Source of the DNA: CAIWTU01 sp963815135
Lineage (GTDB): Bacteria; Desulfobacterota; Desulfuromonadia; Geobacterales; Geobacteraceae
Direction: 5' to 3'
DNA: 64,000 nt
NCBI GenBank assembly: GCA_963815135.1
Contig: CAWFFO010000006.1
Span: 248,001 to 312,000 of the forward strand
Below, one piece after another: positions 8,943 through 18,794 of this stretch (position 1 is the first letter of the stretch; every line of letters begins with the position of its first letter). Under the pieces are notes generated by a model. It had not been told where the DNA came from, made no database searches, and saw only the letters and a program-made list of their open reading frames with translations. The position numbers and the translations under genes are program-made.

Positions 8943-8970
8943 TGACTGTCGTGATGATGCCATGGATAAT
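8943..8970 (+). promoter_or_regulatory. Sigma-70-like promoter upstream of the MscS gene
   Basis: TTGACT (8943-8948) and GATAAT (8965-8970) are spaced by 16 bases, each five of six matches. It lies about 130 bases before the MscS start. A TATAAT at 8978-8983 has no -35 partner. The rest of the 420-base divergent gap shows nothing else I can support. Confidence 0.4.
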
Positions 8971-9101
8971 TTGTCAGTATAATTAAAAAGCATTTTGCCG
9001 GATCCGTTGATAACAAGGATGCCGGCCAGTGGGCGCGACCAGGGTTACCAGGCAAGGCACAATCTCATGATTTCCCGTTTTGAGATCGGCAGGGAGGAAA
9101 T

Positions 9102-10769
9102 ATGTTCAGGATATTATTGATATTTTTATTGTTTTACGGCATGGCGGCCCCTAACGGGTTTGCGGCTCCAGTGGAAAAAAACAGCAAATCCGTCAAACCC
9201 GCTGTGAATGAGGAACCCGCTCTACCCGTGGGACGTGTGCTGCTCGACAGCAAACCTCTTTTCACGGTAAAGGGAAAGGTTTTTTCCTTTTCACCCGAGG
9301 AAAGGGCCAGGCTTATCAGTGACCGTTTGTCTAAATTGATGAAATCCCCCCTGTTCAAACCCGAGTCCATAATTACAGTTGACGGTGATACGTCGACCGA
9401 TATAGTCGCGGGTGACACTATCATCATGTCGGTAACCGACAAGGATGCCCTTTCTGCGGGACAGGCCCGGCAGGTTCTGGCCCGGGACTTCGCCGGGAAG
9501 ATGCGCGCCGCTATTGAGGCCCGTAACATGGAATATAATATGCGGAGTATTCTGTTCGGTGCTCTCTATACCTTCCTGGCGACACTGGCGCTGATCGCGT
9601 TTTTTTTCATAGGGAGGCGCCTGTTCCCGAAAATCATAAAAAAAATCCAAACCTGGCAGGGGACCCGCATCCGTACGATCAAGATACAATCGGTCGAAAT
9701 TCTTCATGAAGAGAGAATCGTGTCGATCCTGACCGAAGCGGTCAAATGGATCCGTGTCCTGCTCTACCTGCTGATTTTCTCCCTGTATTTTCCGTTTATC
9801 TTCAGCTTTTTCCCCTGGACCAGGGGACTGTCTTCAAAGATATTCAATTATATTGCAGTGCCGGTCGAGAAAATCGGACAGGCAGCGGCGACATACATTC
9901 CGAATATATTCTACATTTTCGTCATTGTGGTTCTGACCCGCTTCGCCGTCAAGATCGCCCGTTTCCTTTTCTCCGAAATCGAAAAACAGACCATCACCGT
10001 TCCCGGTTTTTTTACGGATTGGGCGGAACCGACTTACAAGATCGTGCGGTTCATGATGATCGCCTTCGCATTGATCGTGGCCTTTCCCTATCTGCCCGGC
10101 GCGGAGTCGCCGGCATTCAAAGGGGTTACCATATTTCTCGGCGTTCTGTTGTCTCTCGGATCGACATCAGCAGTTGCCAACGTGGTTGCCGGGGTAATTC
10201 TTACCTATATGAGGGCCCTGAAACTGGGGGACAGGGTCCGGATTGCCGATACCGTCGGCGATGTGGTGGAAAAGAACCTTCTGGTCACACGCATCCGTAC
10301 CATCAAAAATGTCGACATCACCATTCCCAACACCATGGTTCTCGGCAGCCATATCATCAATTACAGTTCTTCAGCAAAGTCATACGGCCTCATCCTGCAC
10401 ACGGGCGTTACCATCGGTTATGATGCCCCCTGGCGCAAGGTCCACGAGCTTCTGATTGCCGCGGCTGCGGCAACGGAAAACATTCTCGAACTTCCGGCCC
10501 CTTTCGTCTTGCAGACCAGCCTGGACGATTTTTTCGTCAACTATGAACTGAACGCCTATTCCGACAAACCGTCGGTCATGGCGAGGACATATTCGGAGCT
10601 GCATCAGAATATCCAGGACAAGTTCAACGAAGCCGGAGTAGAAATAATGTCGCCCCATTATTCGCAGTTGCGGGACGGCAATCAGACGGCAATTCCCGGT
10701 GAATATCTTCCGGAAAACTACAAGTCGCCTTCTTTCAGGGTCTCCCGGGTCGAGCCTGACAGGGAATGA
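9102..10769 (+). CDS. MscS-family mechanosensitive channel
   Basis: A 555-residue small-conductance mechanosensitive channel that would open under hypo-osmotic membrane tension. A signal peptide (MFRILLIFLLFYGMAAP...GFAA) precedes a periplasmic region of about 130 residues, several helices, then the MscS core: the pore-lining segment with glycine/alanine packing (TSAVANVVAGVILTYMRALKLGD), the beta domain (DVVEKNLLVTRIRTIKNVDITIPN) and the alpha/beta C-terminal cage. It is longer than E. coli MscS because of the extra N-terminal domain and helices. The ATG follows a good GGGAGGAAAT site. The partner and gating specifics are unknown. Confidence 0.92.
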   Translation: MFRILLIFLLFYGMAAPNGFAAPVEKNSKSVKPAVNEEPALPVGRVLLDSKPLFTVKGKVFSFSPEERARLISDRLSKLMKSPLFKPESIITVDGDTSTDIVAGDTIIMSVTDKDALSAGQARQVLARDFAGKMRAAIEARNMEYNMRSILFGALYTFLATLALIAFFFIGRRLFPKIIKKIQTWQGTRIRTIKIQSVEILHEERIVSILTEAVKWIRVLLYLLIFSLYFPFIFSFFPWTRGLSSKIFNYIAVPVEKIGQAAATYIPNIFYIFVIVVLTRFAVKIARFLFSEIEKQTITVPGFFTDWAEPTYKIVRFMMIAFALIVAFPYLPGAESPAFKGVTIFLGVLLSLGSTSAVANVVAGVILTYMRALKLGDRVRIADTVGDVVEKNLLVTRIRTIKNVDITIPNTMVLGSHIINYSSSAKSYGLILHTGVTIGYDAPWRKVHELLIAAAAATENILELPAPFVLQTSLDDFFVNYELNAYSDKPSVMARTYSELHQNIQDKFNEAGVEIMSPHYSQLRDGNQTAIPGEYLPENYKSPSFRVSRVEPDRE

Positions 10770-10780
10770 TCGGACCTCAG

Positions 10781-10857
10781 GGTGTGCCGACGTAAGAGGC
10801 GAATCGCATGATGTAAGGTTCCTGGCAGGAGATTCGCGTCGGGGCTCAGCGCACACC
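10781..10857. repeat. Long imperfect inverted repeat between convergent genes
   Basis: Three nested complementary arm pairs can fold: GGTGTGC (10781) with GCACACC (10851), CGACG (10788) with CGTCG (10837), and GCGAATC (10799) with GATTCGC (10831), around a 25-base loop. The right arm overlaps the permease stop codon. No T-run follows, so it is not a standard terminator, but its place between convergent genes suggests a transcription-end or RNA-stabilising role. Confidence 0.4.
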
Positions 10858-12261
10858 GTGCTGCGCCAGCATGCTCTTTTTTATTCCGTAACAGAAATAA
10901 ATTGCCAGTCCAATCAGCAGCCAGACCAGGAACCTCAGCCAGGTGACGCCGGGGAGGCTTATCATGAGGGCCGTGCAGCAGAGAATACCCAAAGGTGAGA
11001 TAAGCGGGGCGAACGGGACCCTGAATCCGCGCGGGGTACCGGGGCTGGTTACGCGCAGGACGAGAACGCCGCTACAGGCGATGAGGTAGGCGAACAATGT
11101 GCCGATGGAAGCCAGTTCGGCAACCACGTGAATCGGCAGCAACCCAGCCATGGTTGCCACGCTGAGGCCGGTCAGGGCGGTTGCGACATGGGGGGTCCGG
11201 AAACGGGGATGCACCGAGGCCAGCCATTGGGGCAGCAGTCCGTCCCTGGCCATGGAGAATATGATGCGCGGCTGCCCCAGCAGGAGTGCAAGCAGCACGC
11301 TGCTGATCCCGGTGACGGCGGCAACGCTGACCAGCGCGCTTGCCCACGGCATTTTAAGAGTGTTGAGCACCAGGTTCAGCGGGTCGGCGACCCCGAGCCT
11401 GTTATACTGAACGATGCCGGTCATAATTGCCGAAACAGCGATATAAAGCACGGAAGCAATGGCCAGAGAGGCGATGATGCCGATTGGCAGGTCCCTTTCC
11501 GGCCTCTTGGTCTCTTCGGCGGCCGTTGAAACCGCATCGAAGCCGACAAATGCCAGGAAGACGATGGAAGCAGCCGTCATCACTCCCGAAAAGCCGAAGG
11601 GCATGAAAGGGTGCCAGTTCGCGGGGTTCACGTGACGTGCGGTCAGCAGGATGAAAAGGGTGATTGCCGCCAGTTTTATCGTCACCATGATGATGTTCAG
11701 CCGGGCGCTGGTCTTTATGCCGGTAATCAGCACTGTGCTTATAATGAAGACGATAGCGACCGCTGGAAGATTTATGATCCCGGGCTGGTCGGCAAAGGGA
11801 GATGACAGCAGATAGCGGGGGAGTTCCACTCCAAGAATCTGCAGGATGTTGTTGAAGTAAGATGACCAGCCGATTGCCACGAGACTTGCGCTGACCATGT
11901 ATTCCAGGACCAGGTCCCAGCCGATGATCCAGGCGAGAAGTTCACCGAATGCGACATAGCCGTATGTGTATGCGCTTCCGGAGATGGGGATCATGGAGGC
12001 CAGTTCCGCATAGGAAAAGGCCGTAAATGCGCAGGTTATCCCGGCAATTACAAAAGAAAGAATGATGCCCGGTCCCGCGTGCTTTGCCGCCTCGACTCCG
12101 GGCAGGACGAAGATTCCCACCCCGATAATGCAGCCGATGCCGATTGCGGTAAGTTCCCACGCATTCAAAGCCTTTTGCAGACCACTTCCCGATCCGGCGG
12201 ATTCGGTCCGCGCCTGTTCAACCGGTTTCCTGCGTCTGCAGGAATCAAGCAGAGTACCCAT
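10846..12261 (-). CDS. APC-superfamily amino acid permease
   Basis: A 471-residue secondary transporter with about 12 helices. The first helix carries the APC substrate-binding glycine motif (GIGCIIGVGIFVLPG). Other family segments are GSAYTYGYVAFGELLAWIIGWDLVLEY, FVGFDAVSTAAEETKRPERDLP and GQPRIIFSMARDGLLPQW, typical of the cationic amino acid transporter (CAT/YfnA) branch. It would bring amino acids across the inner membrane with protons. Its substrate is not fixed by sequence. It is divergent from the ferritin gene and convergent with mscS. Confidence 0.9.
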   Translation of the reverse strand: MGTLLDSCRRRKPVEQARTESAGSGSGLQKALNAWELTAIGIGCIIGVGIFVLPGVEAAKHAGPGIILSFVIAGITCAFTAFSYAELASMIPISGSAYTYGYVAFGELLAWIIGWDLVLEYMVSASLVAIGWSSYFNNILQILGVELPRYLLSSPFADQPGIINLPAVAIVFIISTVLITGIKTSARLNIIMVTIKLAAITLFILLTARHVNPANWHPFMPFGFSGVMTAASIVFLAFVGFDAVSTAAEETKRPERDLPIGIIASLAIASVLYIAVSAIMTGIVQYNRLGVADPLNLVLNTLKMPWASALVSVAAVTGISSVLLALLLGQPRIIFSMARDGLLPQWLASVHPRFRTPHVATALTGLSVATMAGLLPIHVVAELASIGTLFAYLIACSGVLVLRVTSPGTPRGFRVPFAPLISPLGILCCTALMISLPGVTWLRFLVWLLIGLAIYFCYGIKKSMLAQHGVR

Positions 12262-12433
12262 GTCTTTTAGTCCCCAAGGCTATGGCGTCTGTCCATCCCG
12301 ACAGTCCTCAAAGCTCAGAATCAGTAATCCGGGGAACAGCCTTGCCAATTCCGCTCCCGTTATTGGCCGGAAAAAATTCTCCTCATGCTGTTATTATACA
12401 AATTTTCCTGCTGGATTTTGCTGTGTTGCGGGC

Positions 12434-12439
12434 TATAAT
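12434..12439 (+). promoter_or_regulatory. -10 element upstream of ferritin
   Basis: A perfect TATAAT lies 30 bases before the ferritin start, followed by an A-rich stretch. No convincing -35 hexamer is found at normal spacing, which would suit a regulator-dependent promoter. Confidence 0.4.
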
Positions 12440-12468
12440 TAAAAAAAATATCAAGGAGGCAAAACGGT

Positions 12469-12984
12469 ATGATAAGTAAAAAGATGGCGAAAGCACTGAA
12501 TAAACAGCTGAATAACGAACTCTATTCGGCATATCTATATCTTTCCATGTCTTCGTACTGCAATTATGTCGGGTTGAAAGGCGGGGCAAACTGGTTCATG
12601 GTGCAATACCAGGAGGAAATGGTTCATTTTATGAAATTTTATGATTATATGAACAGCCAAGGTGCCCATGTGCAACTGGCAGCACTGGACGCACCACCGG
12701 CCGAATTCGGCTCGCTTCTTACCATGTTCGAGCAGGCTCTGACACATGAGCAGTTTATAACCAGGTCCATAAATGAATGGATGGAGCTGGCGGTAAGCGA
12801 AAAAGACCATGCCACGCAGATATTCCTGCAATGGTTCGTTACCGAACAGGTTGAAGAGGAAGAAAACGCCAGCAATGTGATAGCACGGCTGAAAATGGCC
12901 GGAGAAACGGGACCCGGATTACTGATGGTGGACAGTGAGCTGGCCGCGCGCGTTTTCGTGCCGCCGGCAACGAATGCTGCATAG
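12469..12984 (+). CDS. ftnA: Bacterial non-heme ferritin
   Basis: A 171-residue four-helix-bundle ferritin that oxidises Fe(II) and stores iron in a 24-subunit shell. Ferroxidase ligands are visible: E in NNELYSAYLYLSM, the E-x-x-H pair in YQEEMVHFMKFYDYMN, the glutamate pair in MFEQALTHEQ, and the glutamine-glutamate region in FLQWFVTEQVEEEENA. The start ATG is preceded by AAGGAGG. It stands alone, divergent from the permease. The link to iron respiration or oxygen stress is by family role only. Confidence 0.94.
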   Translation: MISKKMAKALNKQLNNELYSAYLYLSMSSYCNYVGLKGGANWFMVQYQEEMVHFMKFYDYMNSQGAHVQLAALDAPPAEFGSLLTMFEQALTHEQFITRSINEWMELAVSEKDHATQIFLQWFVTEQVEEEENASNVIARLKMAGETGPGLLMVDSELAARVFVPPATNAA

Positions 12985-13733
12985 GGGGTTAACGGGGCAG
13001 GGCGAAAACGGAAATATTCCGGGATTGATTCTGATTTAATCGATTAACAAAGATTTGTAATGCCCGTGACCGCCTGACGCCTTTCTTTAGTGGTGGAACA
13101 AACCGGGAATCCATGAATGTGAGGATTCCCGGTTTGATTTTCTTGTCCTGAATATTCGCTTTTATTGCAAACCGGTATCAGTTTCCGGATCCTCGCCGGA
13201 ATTCGGATTTTATTCCCAATCCCGCGACAGGTATGACTGCCGGTAAGAAAATCCGAAATCATATCTCCCCTCCTGATTTGACCTGCAGGTGAAACAGCCT
13301 CTTTTTAACAGTCTGATTTTATTCAGCAATTATCCAAGTACTTTTCTATCAAAAAGCATTTTCCCCTTTTATCCGCTCAGCTTTATATGAAAAATTTCAT
13401 TGTAGTATACTCCTGGTGGTCGCAGGAGGTACGGCAATTGCAGGAAGTTGGAGCATTGTTTTTGGACGGTCTCTGCAAAACCAGATTGGAGAATAAAAGC
13501 AATGCCCATGTTTCATCAGAAAAATCATACTATTTGTCTTCAAACGTGACGACCTGGCTGAGGCTGATTGTGTCTCCCCGAAGTCCCGTGAATGGGAAAC
13601 CGGGTGGCACAAATTGTCACCTTTGCATAACTGTTCAGTACCAAGTCCGGTGTAACGACCCGTCCGTAACCGCGCAATCCGGCATTATGAAATGCATGCA
13701 CTTGCGCATGTCATCCACGCTACGGAGGGTCCG
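12985..13733. other. Long intergenic region after ferritin
   Basis: About 750 bases without a convincing gene. Apart from the hairpin at 13100-13135 I see no tRNA, riboswitch or insertion element. A 158-codon open frame from 13387 overlaps the next gene in another phase, has atypical composition and no family match, and is not called. Confidence 0.5.
13100..13135 (+). terminator. Strong hairpin downstream of ferritin, probable terminator
   Basis: A perfect 13-bp stem (AAACCGGGAATCC with its complement at 13123-13135) encloses a 10-base loop and is followed by GATTTTCTT. The T-run is interrupted, so termination may be partial. It lies 115 bases past the ferritin stop. Confidence 0.6.
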
Positions 13734-14591
13734 ATGCACAGAATCAGATTGTTTTTCAGGAAGAATTTCACCCCGGTCACCATCATGCTCGTTCCGCACA
13801 CCCGCTTCCGGTCGTACAGTGTCAGGCTGCCGGTGGTCGGTCTGTACACCATGTTTTTCCTGAGCCTTGTCGGCACCGGTTACCTGGTCGCCGCTTCCAT
13901 GCAGGCCGCCAAATATTACCGCACCAGGGCAAAACTTACCCACGCAAACTCCCAATTAAACTCTCAATATGCGGAAATCAGGAACACCCTGGTCTCCCTC
14001 AAGGAATCGGAAGGCAAATTCCGCAAGCTTTTCTCACTCAAATCGAAAAAGGATGTCATGGACGCCGTGGTCATGGAAGATACCGGTTCCGTTGATATGC
14101 ACGCCCTGATGAAGCAGATTGACGCGTCCATTAAATCTGTAAGCGAGATCAGGCATTACCTCGCGGAAAAGAAGGACCTCTACCTCTCGACCCCGATCGG
14201 ATGGCCGGTAAAAGGCAATATCACATCGGGTTTCGGGTGGCGTGAGCACCCCGTGCTGGGCAAGCTCATGTTCCATTCCGGGGTGGATATCTCCACCCCG
14301 CCCGGGACGCCGGTGCATTCCACGGCGGACGGTGTTGTCAGCTTTTCCGGCTGGGAAGGGCGGGGTGGCAACACCGTGGTGATCGAAGACGGCAACGGTT
14401 TCAGAACAGCTTATGCTCATAACAGCAAAAACATTGTCAAGGTTGGTCAGCGGATTCATCGTGGAGACGTGGTTGCCTACTCGGGTTCAACCGGCGCCGC
14501 GACCGGTCCCCATGTCCATTACGAGGTGTGCAAAAACGGTAAAAGCGTCAATCCATACGAGTATCTGAGCCGCTGGGTTGAAAAGAACTGA
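13734..14591 (+). CDS. Membrane-anchored M23 (LytM-type) peptidoglycan endopeptidase
   Basis: A 285-residue protein: short basic cytoplasmic N-terminus, one transmembrane helix (about 33-54), a coiled-coil-like stretch (about 60-100) and a C-terminal M23 peptidase domain. Zinc-site motifs are present: H-x-x-x-D in FHSGVDIS and H-x-H in GPHVHYEVC, with the GFGWREHPV and YAHNS strands around them. It should cut peptide cross-links in the cell wall, or act as a scaffold. The ATG at 13734 follows GGAGG; an earlier in-frame ATG at 13692 has no site. It is 36 bases upstream of a bactofilin gene, a known pairing in cell-shape control. Confidence 0.92.
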   Translation: MHRIRLFFRKNFTPVTIMLVPHTRFRSYSVRLPVVGLYTMFFLSLVGTGYLVAASMQAAKYYRTRAKLTHANSQLNSQYAEIRNTLVSLKESEGKFRKLFSLKSKKDVMDAVVMEDTGSVDMHALMKQIDASIKSVSEIRHYLAEKKDLYLSTPIGWPVKGNITSGFGWREHPVLGKLMFHSGVDISTPPGTPVHSTADGVVSFSGWEGRGGNTVVIEDGNGFRTAYAHNSKNIVKVGQRIHRGDVVAYSGSTGAATGPHVHYEVCKNGKSVNPYEYLSRWVEKN

Positions 14592-14627
14592 TTATTTCGG
14601 AAACAAGCATAAAGAAAGGAATTCATT

Positions 14628-15005
14628 ATGTTCGGTAAGAAACAACCAAGACTGGAAACGATAATTGGCCCGGAAACGACACTAAGCGGTGAGCTGACTA
14701 CTGCCGGCACGATAAGGATAGACGGCGCACTGGTGGGAAATCTGAATGCCGAATGGGTGATCATCGGCGAAAAAGGGAGCATAACAGGTGATGTGACCAC
14801 CAAGGGGATGGTCATCGGCGGTAAGATTAAAGGTAACATCCGTTCAAGTGATATCGTGGAAATCAAGCAGAAGGGGGAAGTGAGCGGCGAGATTTTCACC
14901 ACGAATCTCATCATAATGGAAGGCGCTGTCTTCGAGGGACGCTCATACATGCAGCGCTCACGGGAGATCGAGTGCAAGCTGGTAGAGGCGGAACTGGTGG
15001 AATAG
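14628..15005 (+). CDS. Bactofilin (polymer-forming cytoskeletal protein)
   Basis: A 125-residue bactofilin. After a short tail, repeated hydrophobic/glycine turns (TLSGELTTAGTIRIDGALVGN, IIGEKGSITGDVTTKGMVIGGKIKGN) form the right-handed beta-helix that polymerises without nucleotide. The N-terminal MFGKK segment is a likely membrane or partner contact. It follows the M23 peptidase and likely places that enzyme on the envelope. The start has an AAAGGA site. Confidence 0.95.
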   Translation: MFGKKQPRLETIIGPETTLSGELTTAGTIRIDGALVGNLNAEWVIIGEKGSITGDVTTKGMVIGGKIKGNIRSSDIVEIKQKGEVSGEIFTTNLIIMEGAVFEGRSYMQRSREIECKLVEAELVE

Positions 15006-15155
15006 GTTCACAGGGGCGGTCTTCATATAAGTTCATTCTCCTTTTCACAATATTTTCATCTTAACTTCAAACTCATTTCAATTTCCTGCTGTACAGTTGT
15101 CGCAAATTCATGGCGGAATCGCCGCCGCGGCATGTGTCTGAAAAGGAGGATTAAA

Positions 15156-17169
15156 ATGAGAATGAAGTGGTTGGCTCCCATCTGTCTGGCTGTAATCGTA
15201 ATGATGCAATCTCCCGCCCGGGCGTCGAATGGAGAGGCGGAAGACAAGACCCTTTCCCCGTACTTTTTCGTAGAAAATGGAGATCCCTCCGTTGACAGTC
15301 TTCCCCTGAAGGAAACTAATGTTTCAGTCAACATCAACGGAGTGATCGCCGGCGTAGCCGTTACCCAGGTTTACACCAACAACGGAAAGCGTCCCATCAA
15401 TGCCCGCTATGTCTTTCCTGCTTCGACAAGGGCCTCGGTTCACGGCATGAAAATGACGGTGGGCAACAGGGTGGTTATAGCCAGGATCAGGGAACGTGAA
15501 GCGGCAAAGCGGGAATACGAGCAGGCGAAGTCGGCGGGGAAGAGCGCATCGCTGCTCGAGGAACAGCGCCCCAATGTCTTTACCATGAACCTCGCCAACA
15601 TCATGCCGGGAGACGAGGTGCGGATAGAGCTCAATTATTCCGAACTTCTCATCCCCGACGAGGGAACTTATGAATTCATTTATCCCACTGTAGTCGGCCC
15701 CCGTTATTCCGGCCAAAAGGAATCCGGGGCCTCCGAAAGCGATACCTGGGTCAAGTCTCCATACCTGAAACAGGGGAAAATCCCTTCCGGCAGATTCACC
15801 ATTAATGTTTCCCTCTCAACCGGCGTCCCCGTGCAGGAGGTTGCCAGTCCTTCGCACAAGATCGACCTGCAGTGGAAAGACAAATCACTTGTCACTGCTT
15901 CCCTTGCCAAATCCGGAGAATTCGCCGGTAACCGTGATTTCATTCTCAAATACCGGCTTGCCGGAAAAGAAATCAATAGCGGCCTGCTCCTCTACCAGGG
16001 TGAAAAGGAAAATTTCTTCCTCCTCATGACCCAGCCTCCCGAGAAGGTGAAGAGTGCGGAGATACTGCCGAGGGAATACATTTTCATTATCGATGTGTCC
16101 GGCTCGATGCACGGTTTTCCCCTGGAAACGGCGAAGTCTCTCGTCAGGGACCTGATCGGCAGCCTGCAAAGCGGGGACAAGTTCAATATCGTCTTTTTCG
16201 CCGGATCATCGTCGGTCATGGCCCCTGCTTCTCTGCCGGCCACGAAAGAAAATATAGCCAGGGCCCTCAGGCTGATCGATGCCCAGGATGGCGGAGGGGG
16301 GACGGAGCTTGCCGCCGCACTGGGCAAGGCGCTTTCGCTTCCCAGAGACACCGGCAGGGCGCGGACGGCGGTTATCATAACCGACGGATATATAGCCGCG
16401 GAGAAGGAATCCTTCAGGTTGATCGCCGAAAACCTGGACAATACCAATGTCTTTTCCTTCGGCATCGGTGAAAGCGTGAATCGCTACCTTATCGAAGGAC
16501 TGGCGCGAACCGGGCAGGGTGAATCGTTTGTCGTTACCAGTCCGCAAGAGGCTCCGCAGGCGGCATCCCTGTTCGGTGAATATGTGCGTTCCCCCCTTCT
16601 CACCGGGGTCAGGGTCAGCTTCAAAGGGTTCGAGGCGTACGACGTGGAACCGCCGGTCCTCCCCGACCTGTTCGCCAGCCGCCCCCTGGTGCTGTTCGGC
16701 AAATGGCGCGGCAAACTCTCTGGTGAAATAGAGATTTCCGGGAAAACCGCTGCCGGCACATATACGAGGTCATTCAAAGTCACGGAAAGCAAGCCCCTTG
16801 AGCAGCATGCACCTCTTAAATACCTCTGGGCCCGTTCACGCATCGCCAGGCTCAGCGATTACAACGTCCAGGGTGATGATCCGGAGGTGAAGAAAGAAGT
16901 AACCGGACTCGGCCTGAACTACAACCTTCTAACAAAATACTACTTCATTTATCGCCGTTCTTGAAGAAGTCAGAAACCATCAAGAGGCCGCCAGCAATGT
17001 GGACCAGCCGCTTCCCATGCCTTCCGGCGTATCCGATTTGGCTGTCGGCGGATATACTTCGGTCCCTGAACCGGGCATGGTGCCGCTTCTCGTTTCCATG
17101 ATCACAGCTCTTATGGGAGTCGGCATTTACAGGCGGCGCAAAAGCCATAAAGAAAAACCAGTGCAGTGA
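15156..17169 (+). CDS. VIT/von Willebrand A surface protein with PEP-CTERM tail (one frameshift near 16939)
   Basis: A secreted protein of about 670 residues if one extra base is removed. A signal peptide (MKWLAPICLAVIVMM...ARA) is followed by a VIT domain (about 35-170), a VWA domain with MIDAS motif FIIDVSGSMHG near residue 310, and a C-terminal region. The frame closes at 16964 after TKYYFIYRRS. The next frame continues cleanly as SFIAVLEEVRNHQEA and ends at 17169 with a PEP-CTERM signal: VPEPG (17062-17076), a hydrophobic stretch and the basic YRRRKSHKEK. The tail is the substrate signal for the exosortase encoded next. Start chosen by AAGGAGG before the ATG. Frameshift may be sequencing error. 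Confidence 0.85.
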
Positions 17170-17259
17170 TGAATCAAAAAACCGGGGCGAGACGTGCTTA
17201 ATCTCGCCCTGCTGCTGATCTTTGACTGGCTTTTCATACATTGTTCCGGAGGTTGTGTA

Positions 17260-18118
17260 ATGCCTGACATGCTTAAATCATATGTGAAAGCTGTCACGAC
17301 GAATCTCGTGGAGAACGGTATTTTCCATGTCGTCGCCATAATTGCCGTATTGTCGTTGAAATACTATTACAGCAATGCGGACGCCGAAACTCTCCGCTGG
17401 ATATTGAACCCGGTGGCGCGCATGGTGACCATGTTCAGCGGCTTTAAGTTCGAATGGGATCTGCACGCCGGATTTGTCAACTATTCTCATAGCGTTGCCA
17501 TGGCTCCGGCCTGCGCAGGTGTCAATTTCCTGATAATCTGCTTTGCGGCAATTTTCTTCAGCTTTGTTTCGCGGATGAAGGGGGGCAGCGCAAAAAGCCT
17601 CTGGTTCAGTGTCTGTGCCGCCATTGCTTACCTGAGTCGACTCTCTTGCCAATACCATAAGGATAATAATTTCAATTTTCCTTTATGATGCCCCGATCTA
17701 TTGCGGCTGGGTTACTCCCGGCAGGGTCCATCAATTGGCGGGTATATTTATTTATGTTTCGGTGCTCGTCGTGATTTATCTGATCATTGAGCGAATGACC
17801 CGCCGCTTCATACATTCAGCATCAACGCGTTCGCCCGACGGGTCGCGAGGGATTGCAGGGGTTCGGATTACTACAGCCTTCCTCCTTGCTCCATTTGTCT
17901 GGTATCTGCTGGTTACTGTGCTTCTGCCTTTGCTCAACGGTTCAGTCCGCAGGTATGGGAATGATTTTACGGAACACTCGGTTATGGTGATGATTGCATG
18001 TGTTTGCCTGTTTCTGGCATCATCTTCAGTTATGACGTTTTCAAAGAAAAATGTTGACAGATCAAACAAAACAAAAGAAAAAGGTGCAAACGGGAGAGGG
18101 GGCGGAAAGCTATCATGA
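17260..18118 (+). CDS. xrtK: Exosortase (XrtK-like), one frameshift near 17640
   Basis: A membrane cysteine transpeptidase that would cleave PEP-CTERM tails. The three expected catalytic residues are visible but in two frames: cysteine in MAPACAGVNFLIIC, arginine in ANTIRIIIS, and histidine in VHQLAGIFIY. The frame from 17260 closes at 17688 after the cysteine helix; the second half is clean in another frame to 18118, so removing one base near 17640 gives about 285 residues with roughly seven to eight helices. The ATG follows CGGAGG. It sits 90 bases after its presumed sole substrate and overlaps the response regulator by four bases. XrtK is my best family call, other exosortase classes are possible. 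Confidence 0.8.
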
Positions 18119-18794
18119 AAGCACGGATAATGATTGTCGATGACGAGCCCGCAATTGTTGACGCCATCCAGTACGCCCTTGAGACTGAAGGATTCGAAAC
18201 GTATTGTATTTCATCGGGAGCGCCCGTCTTGTCTGCCCTCGAGGAAAATCCGGCCGATCTGGTCATTCTCGATATCGGCCTTCCGGACATCAGTGGTTTC
18301 GAACTTTGCAGGCGGATCCGGCAGTTCTGCTGTATTCCGATCATTTTTCTTACCGCGCGCACCGACGAGATCGACCGCGTGGTCGGCCTGGAAATCGGGG
18401 GTGACGATTATATTACCAAGCCGTTCAGTCCGAGGGAGGTATCGGCAAGGGTCAAGGCGGTCCTGAGGAGGACAGGCGGGAACAGTAACGGAAAGCCGAC
18501 TGAGAAGACCTTTGCCGTGAATGAATCGAAACGCCAGATAACATACTGCGGCCGGGACCTTGAGCTCTCGCGCTACGAATATGAGATCCTCAAGACATTC
18601 ATCAGGCGGCCAGGTCACGTTTACTCCCGCGAACAGCTGATGCAGCTGGTATGGGATCATCCCGAATGCAGTCTCGACCGGACCATCGACGCCCATATCA
18701 AGAACATCCGGGCGAAAATGAGAAAGGTCCGGCCGGAAAGGACGCCGATTGTAACCATCGCGGGAGCGGATACTCCATGAGGGAAGACCTGTGA
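18115..18794 (+). CDS. OmpR/CreB-like response regulator (frameshift near C-terminus)
   Basis: A two-component response regulator of about 226 residues. The receiver domain has the acidic pair (IVDDEPA), phospho-accepting aspartate in LVILDIGLPD, the threonine in IFLTART and lysine in ITKPFSP. A winged-helix DNA-binding domain follows (LSRYEYEILKTF...VYSREQL). The frame ends early at 18780 (IVTIAGADTP), but one missing C near 18755 restores the normal ending IVTHRGSGYSMREDL and a stop at 18792-18794 that overlaps the kinase GTG start. It overlaps exosortase upstream. The pair likely regulates this locus in response to an envelope signal. Confidence 0.85.

Noticed and set aside
13387..13863. 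158-codon open frame overlapping the M23 gene
   Set aside because: Composition (Ser/Arg/Cys rich) is that of a shadow frame; the M23 frame has clear motifs and a good start.
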